Of a DNA stretch of 64,000 bases, positions 55,593 through 64,000 are shown piece by piece. Numbering within the stretch: position 1 is the stretch's first letter; each line of letters opens with the position of its first letter. The translations under genes and the position numbers were made by a program. Origin of the DNA: Cryptomeria japonica (taxonomy: Eukaryota > Streptophyta > Pinopsida > Cupressales > Cupressaceae); assembly GCF_030272615.1 (NCBI RefSeq), contig NC_081414.1, positions 310,509,664-310,573,663 on the forward strand. The letters run 5' to 3'. The notes beneath the pieces were generated by a model, which worked only from the letters and a program-made list of their open reading frames with translations, made no database searches and had not been told where the DNA came from.

Positions 55593-57336
55593 TGTAATTT
55601 CCCCACTTTCAGGTCCTCTTGCAAAGTGGCTGATACTGTCTTTCAAGTTCTGTGTCAGTCAACTCAAAGGGGTGTTTTTGATGTCGCCAATGAACTCAGA
55701 CAATGTATTGGAGTTGAACGACACTTTCTAGAGTGATTTTGGACAACTCATCCAATGCTCTTTTTAGTAACTGTTAGTTTCGACACTATTTGGTCAATTG
55801 GGAGTCTAAGCTGACTTACTATTTTTAGCAGTTACTATTTATAGTAACCACTATTTCTGACAGTTGGTCATAGTTCAGTCTCCCCTTAGCTTCAACAAGC
55901 AATATCTTCAGTTTCGGAATTCATATAGCCAGTGATTGTTTAAATTGAAGATATATTGGCGACTAATGATGTTTAAAGTTATTACTTTAAATAACATTAA
56001 ATGCTAAAGTTAAATTAAAAATTTAACTAACATTATTTAATATAATATAAAGCTTTAATATTGGCATCATGGGAGTTAATAGGTATTGATTTCAAATATT
56101 AATGAAGTGAATATCTTTTGGGAGCCAAGGGAGTCATAAGGTGACTTACTATTGATTTAAAATATGCAAACCCTAATTAGCCGTTGGGATGAAAGCATTA
56201 TAAAAAGCCACTTGGAAGCTCATTTGGCATATACTTGGATTACTTATTTTCTCTTTGAGAAGCTTGGGAGTTTTGGTTTTCATTAATAGGAAATTTGAGG
56301 ATGGAAACCCTTGGAAATCAATGGATTAGATGAAAACCCAACTCCACATTAAGAGGTGGATCGACCTAGGGTTCATCATTGAGCATATTTGCAAGTTTAA
56401 CATCATTTTGAAGCTTCAACCAGCTAGGGTTTGAAGTTTATTTGCAGGTAGAAGACGTATTGCTTCAAGTTTGGAGGTTTAATTGCCATATTTTCATAAT
56501 ACATTGAGTGGCTAGAGTTTGGACACTAAACAAAGGAGATTTGTCTCCAAATTTCATTTTATTTGGAGACGATTTGAGAATACATCATTGCAAGTCAACT
56601 AGACTTTGCTCAGCATCATTTTGTGAAGGAAAAGAAAGATTAAGGTGGCTGCTAAGATTTATGACTTGTTCAGTTTGTGTGAAAAGTCTGTATTTAATTC
56701 TATTGGAGGCATTTTTATGTTTATCTTGTATTAGGCATTGCCCTAATTGGAGTGCCCACTTGAGAGGAGCAATTTGGCATTTTAGAAGGCGATTTCTTCA
56801 TTGTCTAAAGTTTTCTTTAACCCTAATTCATAAAAGCCCTTGGAGCAGATCTGAGCGCCACATTTGAAGCAGCATTCTTGGTAGTTTGTGTTCACTTTGC
56901 ATTAGGGTTTCATGCCTTTAACTTGGCGCCACTCTTAGGAGGACAATTTCAACATTCGTTGTTCATTTTGTCATGATTTGGTATGTATAAAATTATAAAT
57001 ACTAGGGTGTTAATCTGATTTGGGACTGCAGCTTTTCTGGGCATGATTGTCATGGTTTTGCCCATGTTTGGATGTACTTTCAGACTTCTATATTCTGACT
57101 TATGACAGCAGAGTTATCATCAGAATTTCAGAGTTCTATGGATTTATTGTTCATATATTGTGCATCACCTGTTGTATTTCATCTCTGATATTGGGCAAAC
57201 CAATTGGTATCATAATTTCATGTATTTGATATTATTTATTGGCTGTTATAAGTGTCTGATCAGTCTGAAAAATTTAAAAAAATAAAAGAAAATCAGGAAT
57301 CAGAATTTTAGATAATATCCTTTTGGGGATATTACA
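55593..57336 (+). repeat. Solo-LTR-like unit, TGTAAT...ATTACA type (d)
   Basis: Starts TGTAATTTCCCCACTTTCAGG and ends TTTTGGGGATATTACA. It parallels unit (a) from the start ('gttctcttgcaatgcac' versus 'gtcctcttgcaaagtgg') through an AT-rich inverted-repeat stretch (about 55970-56060) to a TATA box 'cattataaaaagcc' (about 56196). Flanks gtgat/gtagt are an imperfect duplication. Confidence 0.55.
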
Positions 57337-59377
57337 GTAGTATGGTGTTTGACAAAGTAAAGCAAATGCTTGCAATTTGGGGTAGGATACTTCAGTGATG
57401 AAGGGCTGAATGACCCTCTCAAACCACACATGCCAATCATCTAAAGATTTGACTTAAAATTTTAAATGGGTATTCTCCTATCCCAAAACACATACAAAAT
57501 GCAACTCAAATATGCAAGTAAATGCAGAAAATCAGCAAACCACTTCTCATTTAACTGAATGTTCAAGAAATGAACAAATTACACAGTAAATCTGCAAATA
57601 CATTGCATGGCAGCCTTATAGGCTTTTTAAATAACACTCCAAAGTAAGATACAAAACTAATAAAATCAGTCACAATAAGCAGAAGAAATTGCAAGCCAAA
57701 ACACTTCTTCCCCTCATGCATCTTGTTGGAAAACTGGCTTCTTAACCTTCAACCTACAACAAGATTCAACACGGCTTCATATCTTAAGCCTGAAATCTAC
57801 CCATAATTATATTTCTCCATCTTCAAATCCGCCATCTCTTCAAAGACAATTTTTTTCTTCCCCTCAAACTTCCAAAAAATCTGAAAAAGGGAATCCTTAA
57901 ATGAATTTTGAAACTTGCCTTTTAACCACCATAGTTACCAAAACCTAAGGATTGGTAAACCCCAAAAAGTCACACCCAAACAAGGGAAAGGCATCTTCCT
58001 AACTTAGAAAGTGCCTTCAAAGGCATCTTCATATTCCCACACCTCGCATGGTCAGTCAGCTACATTTCCCTCACTCATAGTCCAGACTACAGGTGCAGCA
58101 GCACTTTACTAATTTTCTCTCTATTTCTAAGTTAATACTGGCAGATGTTAGGAAAAGAAAGTACACTGTTTCCTTATGAGATATTTCAGTGAGGCCCTTC
58201 AAACCCAGGTTATTCCCTTGGGGAAATCAATAATCATCAATCTGTATTGGACCTTCTGCTGTCAACTTCAGCTTTGTTCTCCATCAGCCAGTTTATTTTT
58301 GCTTTGTTGATGGTCCCTTTTTAAAAGAGGCCTTTTGTTCATCACAAAGATGGAATTGACAGAATTGATATTATTCTAAGGCTTTGTATGTTTTTGACTC
58401 ATCTAATGGTTACCTGCTCAGGTCTACACCTCTTTCATTTCTGTTGCTTTTCAATCTTTTAGTTTTAGTTCTTTGAATTCCTTTTTACATGCTTGTTAGC
58501 TATTGAGAATAGATGTACTTCTGAATCCCATTGACCCACTTTGTTTATTCATAGGCATAGGTATCATTTCTTTTCTCTCTTAGTAGAATTCATTACGAGT
58601 GAACTTAAACCAAACAAAATTAAAAAAAAAAATAGTCCAACATAAAAGTGGGAAGGACATAGCAAAGTCATCATCCATAAGGACAATGGCGATTACTCAT
58701 TTGAAGATGGCATACTTCGCTCAATACCTGTCAGCATTAGGATTGTTGTTTAGTTATCATTCTACTCCCTCTTCCTACACACGAGCATAAAAATCTGCTC
58801 AGAATGCATTCAGGATATCACAACATAGCCTAGGCTATCACCTGGAGACCACCCTCAAGTAATGAATCATCCTCCGTGACAAATAACAAGCTCCTCCCAC
58901 CTCAACGTCAAAAAATAGATGGTTCAAATTTACCTTACAGGTGATGGATGCCAACCTTCATTATTATTTCCATTCTATACATTGCCACCACCACCACCTA
59001 ACTCTTGAGGTATCCACCTCCTTGCACGAGCTCCACCCATTGCCATTGCCAGTGCTCATACTAGGAACAAAGCCATCACTCAAACCAACCTTCATGATGT
59101 TCTCCTTCGCAATGCCACCCCATCACTTGATTCCTTAGGCATACACTTACCAATACCCACAACACTGCCAAGACTACAGCCATTGACCAAACCCATTGCT
59201 CCAAAAGAAAAATTCTTGGTCTCACTCAAAACAATCTTCATTAAAAAACAATAGGGTTCTTGTTGCCAGAGCTTAAGTTCCCAACATCCATTCTGAGGTT
59301 TATACACTCTGCATTTCCTAAAGTGACAGTTCTTCACCTCCAACCAATCCAAAAAAATTCATACCACTGCTAGCGCC
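57337..59377. other. Anonymous sequence, nothing recognised
   Basis: No supported gene; small frames (58599-58790, 58941-59138, 59092-59352) have no family features. Confidence 0.45.
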
Positions 59378-59519
59378 TGTTGTGACGTTTTCACACATCG
59401 CCCCATTGCAAATGGGGACCCCTGCTTTTTTGCTTTTTAGGGTTTGTTTTCTAGGTCTTTTAGGGTTTTGTCCGTTAGCCTTTGCATTTTTGAGTGCTGT
59501 CGGGGATCACATGGATAGC

Positions 59520-59668
59520 AAGTCCGGCTTGAGTGATGTCCTGATCCTGAAATTTGGCTCCGGCTTGAGTGATGTCCTAATCCTGAAATTTGGCTAAGTC
59601 TGGAATGCCCTGATCCTGAAATTTTGGCTAAGTCTGGAATGTCCTGATCCTGAAATTTGACTAAGTCT
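59520..59668 (+). repeat. Tandem repeat, unit about 37-40 bp, four copies
   Basis: Units of the form 'tcctgatcctgaaatttggc' followed by 'taagtctggaatg' or 'ccggcttgagtgatg'. Located in the leading block of copy 2; not seen in copy 1. Confidence 0.85.
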
Positions 59669-59707
59669 GGAAACTGAAAAAACCTCCAAAAACTAGATTT
59701 TGCGAAT

Positions 59708-61769
59708 TCGCTCTTGACCCTTGCTGAGGGCCCAGAGCGAAATTCTCCATGAAGGTCATCTTTAGCATTGTTGTGGTCAAGTTGAGGTATCAAAGGCAGG
59801 ATGAGTAGTGAAATGAACATGATGAAGCCCTCAAACTCGTTTGAAGATCAAGAGATGAAGGATTTTTGCCTAGGAAGGACAAAATCACTCCGGACCCTCT
59901 CTGAGGGTCCAGGGCGAAAAGGCTTATTTGAGTCATTCCTGGCCTTGTTTGGTCAAATTGAAACATCAAAGGCATGCTGAAGGACGAAATGAACATGATA
60001 GAGCATCCAGACTTGATCAAAGATGATGAAATGACGGAGTTTTCGTCTAGAAAGGTAAAAGCGCTCCTGTCCCTCTCCAAGGGTCCAGGGCAATTTTCTT
60101 TATATACACATTTTTAGACCTTTGTTGGGCTTGAACTCTTATTCATGGTGTGTAACGAGATGATATCTTCCCTAGCAAAGGAATTTCAAGATGAAGGATG
60201 AAGCAGTTTTTGCCTAGAAGGTCAAAAGTGCTCCTGTCCCTCACTGAAGGACCAGAGCGATTTTCTTTATGTGCACAATTTTAGACCTTTTTTGGACATT
60301 AACTCTTATTCGTAGCGTGAAGTAAGATGAAATCTTCCCTAGCAAAAGAATTTCGAGATGAAAAGTGAGACAATTTGGCTTAGAGGGCAAAAAGTGCTCC
60401 TGTCCCTCACTGAAGGACCGGAGCTTGATTTTCAAATTTGCACTGTTTTTGCAGGATCAAGACAATTTTACGATTTGAAGAGGTCAAGGGAAGCATGTTT
60501 TGTCCATTGAATATAATTTAAGTGGTCTACAAAGGAGTAAATCAACCCAAGTGACAATAGGCGCTCTTGTCCCTCACTGAAGGACCATGGCGTTTTTTCA
60601 AGTTTCTCCTCCTTGTTTGAGATTTTATGGCAAAACTGGACCTGGATGGGAAGGACGAATGATGTTTTATGCCTTAGACGCGATTGAGGGTTTAAAAGAC
60701 AAAGAAATACACCAAGATGTAAAAAAAGTGCTCCTGTCCCTCTCCAAGGGTCCAGAGCGATTTTCTAAAAAGTGCAAATTTCTTGCAAGGCCAGGGCAAG
60801 TTTGTGATTGAAATGAATGGAAGAAGACATGATTAGCCCATTGAAGATAATTTGGAAAGCTAGCGAAGGACGGATAGACTTGAAGTTGCAAAAGTGCTCC
60901 TATCCCTCTCCAAGGAACCAGGGCGAAAAACATATTATCTAGCTCTCCTCTCCAATTTTGGACAAATCTAGGCCAAGGCGCAAGTTTGAAATGATGTTTA
61001 AAATGCTTCGAGGTGGAATTGAGATGCAAGAGTTGCAAAATTTGATGACAATTGGCAAAAGTGCTCCTGTCCCTCTCCAAGGGACCAGGGCGAAATCTCC
61101 AAATATGCCCATTTACCTTGCATTTTGAAATGATATTTTTATTACCAAGACTCAAGAAGTAGTGAAATGTGATATTCTATGCCTGGAGAGTAATTTGAAG
61201 ATTAATGTGATCAAGAATATGCACAAAGACTCAAAAGTGCTCCTGTCCCTCACTGAAGGACCAGGGCGATTTTTATGAAATCAACAATTTCCCTCCGAGA
61301 TTATGCTAAGGCAAGGTTGTGCAAAGATGGGAAGGATATTCTAAAGCATGGTGAACAAAGATTTGACTTCAAAACTTGAGAATCCTAGCCTAAAATACAA
61401 AAGGCGCTCTTGTCCCTCTCCAAGGGACCAGGGCGAAAATCCTTGGAACACTCATTTTGCCTTTCAAAAAACGAGTTGAGCATGCATGGAACAAGTGAAA
61501 GAGATCATTGCTTACTCCACAACGAGAATCAACAAATGAAGGATGAAAGATTAAGAGCAAAAGTGAAAAAGCGATCCTGTCCCTCACCCAAGGTCCAGGG
61601 CGAAAATGTCATGACACGTCCCTTCTAAAGATCAAGTGAATTAAACTCAAGACTCCAATCAAAAATGTCATTTTAAAATGCCTAGATGAAGTTTTGAACG
61701 TGAAAACGAGGAATGCAAGTCCTAGATTGAGAAAAGCGCTCCTGTCCCTCTCCAAGGGACCAGAGCGAA
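59708..61769 (+). repeat. Tandem array of about 167-bp units with hairpin core (13 cores)
   Basis: Cores of the type GCTCCTGTCCCTCTCC then AAGGGACCAGGGCG start near 59708, 59885, 60060, 60228, 60393, 60560, 60728, 60893, 61060, 61235, 61403, 61570 and 61736; intervals are 165-177 bp. Arms pair at about 10 of 13 positions. Same repeat and same strand relative to the element as the copy 1 array, with three more cores. ORFs overlapping the array are artefacts. Confidence 0.9.
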
Positions 61770-62086
61770 GTTAATGGCATTCATTACTTTTTACCATATT
61801 TGGGCGTTAATATCCTCCAAATTGCATTAGATGCCAAATTGCTAACTTTGGAATATTTGAAAAAATTAATTAAATTGGCATTTAATAAATTAATTTTGGG
61901 CCTCAAAAAATCGAATTTCTATTATAAAGGCATTTAAAATTAATTTTTGTGAAATAAAAAATTAAAAGTTGAGCGCACAAGGCATTATTTTGCCTTTATC
62001 TGACAAGTCGGCCTTCTTCTTGATGGTTTTTTTATTTTATTTTAAGGCTTAATTGCTAGGTCGGCCTCATGGGTAAGTGGAAGGTG

Positions 62087-62103
62087 AGCGCTCTATATAT
62101 TGG
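62087..62103 (+). promoter_or_regulatory. TATA box of copy 2 (first promoter)
   Basis: 'gagcgctctatatattgg', after TCGGCCT-containing sequence shared with copy 1. It lies about 380 bp before the intron donor. A 20-bp direct repeat (gagcgaaatccagaggagtg, about 62157-62197) follows in the transcribed leader. Confidence 0.5.
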
Positions 62104-62476
62104 AGGTGTTGTTTCACAATTCAAATCATTCAATCATCCTTTCAAGTGCGAAATTGGAGCGAAATCCAGAGGAGTGGAGCGAAATCCAGAGGAGTGGAGC
62201 GAATTTCTACTAAGTGTGGAGAAGCTAGTGGAGGGCGAAATTCATCTTGAAGGCTATTTGAGAGGCGTATTTCTTGCTAGTTTGGAGGATAATTTCCAGA
62301 TTTTTTGAAGACATTTGAAGGCGAATTTCCAGATCTTGAAGAAGCTAGTGGAAGGTGGAGTTCTTTTCCAAGCTAAAGGAGGTGCATTTTATCCAAGGGA
62401 GGCTATGATCTACACTTTGCCTAGCGAAATTCATCTATTTTTGCATCATTTCTTAGAGTTTAATACTCAAAGGAAG

Positions 62477-62714
62477 GTATGAAGAATTACTTTTTTGAAG
62501 TTCTTATTCAAGATTTATTGTGATCCCATTGCAATTTTGTAAAGTCTAAGTCTTGAAGATCCAAATTCCATTCATTATTAATTTGAAAATGTGTAATTCT
62601 TGATTTATCATGACTTTTTTTCAAATTAATATCTTAAGTTTTACCTTTGAAAGGTCTTAAATTTCATGCTTTGAGGTTTGATGCTCAAAAGACTAACTTT
62701 AATATTTTGTGTAG
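62477..62714 (+). other. Predicted 5' intron of copy 2
   Basis: Donor AG|GTATGA and acceptor TTTTGTGTAG|GC, 238 bp; equivalent to 13403-13198 in copy 1. The exon after it has no long ORF (62678-62944 only). Confidence 0.4.
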
Positions 62715-63318
62715 GCATCAAATGGAGATCCCGGAGTTGTAAAATCAAGCCAGATCAAGGACGGTCTCCTCCAAGAAGATCAAGCAAGGACAAGGGCGAC
62801 CTCCTCCAGTCAAGCATTGACAGGGACGACCTTCTTCAGTCAAGCGTCATCAAGGGCAACTTCTCCAATCCAGCATTCCAAGGCGAGGTACATCAACATC
62901 CTGCACATCAAAGACAAAAGGAGTCAAAGCAAAGGGTTCGTTGAAGAAGCAGATAGTTTCAGAAGAGTTAATTAAAGCGAGCTTCTCAACAACATCAAGT
63001 TGAATATCTACCAAGTTACAAGTGTCAGACGAGGTGGCATCCTAGTCATCACTTCTCCAGTCAGTGTGGTCCACCTCAGCATGTCCAGACTCAATGTACC
63101 TAACTCATGGGTGATGGCACAAACTTCGATGTACCTACCTCAGCTATCCATTGGTCGATTTTTCCATAGAAGACATGTGTCCAAGCAATACAATTATTTC
63201 ATTGGTCAAGCATTAAATGTTATGTAATGGTTGTAACAAACCCTAATTAGGGTTTTCATTGTTGAATCTTGGCCATTGATCTCAAATTGATCTCAGCCAT
63301 CGAATTGTATTAAGGGCA

Positions 63319-63330
63319 CTATATAAGCCC
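63319..63330 (+). promoter_or_regulatory. Second TATA box of copy 2
   Basis: 'ctatataagccc', about 70 bp after AACCCTAATTAGGGTTT, the same spacing as in copy 1. Confidence 0.5.
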
Positions 63331-64000
63331 TGGCATTTCATTTGTAAAGGCAATAGATACAAAGCAATAGAATAGAGTTAGTAAATAGAGAGTAGTTAGA
63401 AGGTGATTAGCAGTTGATAGAATAGCAATTAGAGTAGAGTAAAGAGAGAAGGCAAAGATTGTTGCCAAGATGTTGTTGTAAAAGACTTGTAAAACTTCAT
63501 TGAAGAAATGGTGAAATTTATGGGTCGATTCGACAATTTGCATGGTCTCTATACTTCTCATATTTGATTTCGTGTTATTAGATGAGTGGAAGAAATGTGC
63601 TTGATTGATGGTGGAATTCATATATCCATACTACTAGCAGTTTGTTGATTGCAGACTTGCCTTGCGTAGTCAACTGGAATCATTCAGCTTAAGCTTAACT
63701 TCAATTGTCGCTTCTTCATTGATATGCATCAACCTGATGGTGTCTATGCCTACAGTGATGATTTGAACATCATAAAGCTTTCCTTCGAAGATCGCACTAA
63801 CCTTGTGGAGATGGTCCTGTGATGTCAAAACAAGACTTAGTTAGAATTCCATCAAAGATCATTCATTGCTCTTACATTCTTAGTGTTAGGATTAGATCCT
63901 TTCCTCGCCCTCGTCTTTTTTTCTTCTTTTTTTTCATAAGGCAGTAAAATCCTGTGTTCCAGCAATATTCAAAGCAAATCAGAAGTTCAGTCATCAAGTG

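Larger units (their letters stand above)
59378..64000 (+). mobile_element. LTR-like unit copy 2, gene-less, cut by window end
   Basis: Starts TGTTGTGACGTTTTCACACATCGCCCC, matching the copy 1 start on its strand. It then carries the 13-unit array, TATA box, 5' exon, intron with the same TGTGTAG acceptor, about 0.5 kb of non-ORF sequence in place of the 3.2 kb ORF, the palindrome AACCCTAATTAGGGTTT (about 63238-63254), the second TATA box, and copy 1-like sequence ('gccttgcgtagtcaactgg', about 63658-63677). By comparison with copies 1 and 3 its end is expected near 64160, outside the window. Confidence 0.75.

Overview
The window reads as nuclear DNA of a seed plant, most likely a gymnosperm (conifer-like). 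The basis is one split host gene with very long introns, and almost everything else being nested, decayed LTR retroelements of Gypsy and Copia type, a LINE tail, solo-LTR-like units and satellite-like repeats. There is no bacterial gene organisation, and I recognised no rRNA, tRNA or CRISPR array.

Host gene. Five intact exons on the minus strand (43062-42944, 21553-21443, 21289-21145, 20970-20838, 20633-20555) join in phase. They encode the end of the transmembrane domain and the start of the nucleotide-binding domain of a TAP-like half-size ABC transporter, closest in my recollection to plant ABCB27/ALS1. The four left exons are separated by compact introns of 153, 174 and 204 bp. The exon at 43 kb is separated from them by a 21.4 kb intron packed with transposons. 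No further exon was recognised in the 20.5 kb to the left or the 20.9 kb to the right, so the neighbouring introns are probably also giant.

Layout, left to right: Copia-type LTR remnant (about 0.2-0.8 kb); 3' end of a LINE with A-tail (0.78-1.83 kb); internally deleted Copia element with two LTRs (2.23-4.37 kb); anonymous sequence with a tandem duplication (4.4-8.9 kb); a 7.1 kb unit with TG...CA ends and a perfect 5-bp target duplication, carrying a 1073-codon open reading frame and an array of about 166-bp repeats (8.94-16.05 kb, minus); a solo-LTR-like unit (18.0-19.4 kb); host exons (20.5-21.6 kb); another solo-LTR-like unit (22.0-23.1 kb); a broken copy of the 7.1 kb unit's gene end (25.65-29.4 kb); a Copia element (30.9-41.6 kb) split by a TGTAAT-ended unit, itself split by a deleted Gypsy element (33.94-39.38 kb, plus); a host exon (43 kb); a nearly complete Gypsy element of the same family (43.79-52.63 kb, minus); a further TGTAAT-ended unit (55.6-57.3 kb); and a second copy of the 7.1 kb unit (59.38 kb to the window end, plus) in which the gene is lost but the repeat array has grown to 13 units.

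Most interesting content. The 7.1 kb unit looks like a giant solo LTR with a gene inside its U3. It has one promoter that reads through a 5'-untranslated intron into a large ORF, and a second promoter about 0.85 kb from the 3' terminus where an LTR's own promoter should be. The ORF's globular domain is recognisably shared with the extra ORF placed between pol and the 3' LTR of the Gypsy element at 43.8-52.6 kb. This suggests a gene family that moves with, and between compartments of, Tat/Athila-like retroelements. All coordinates and alignments were made by eye.
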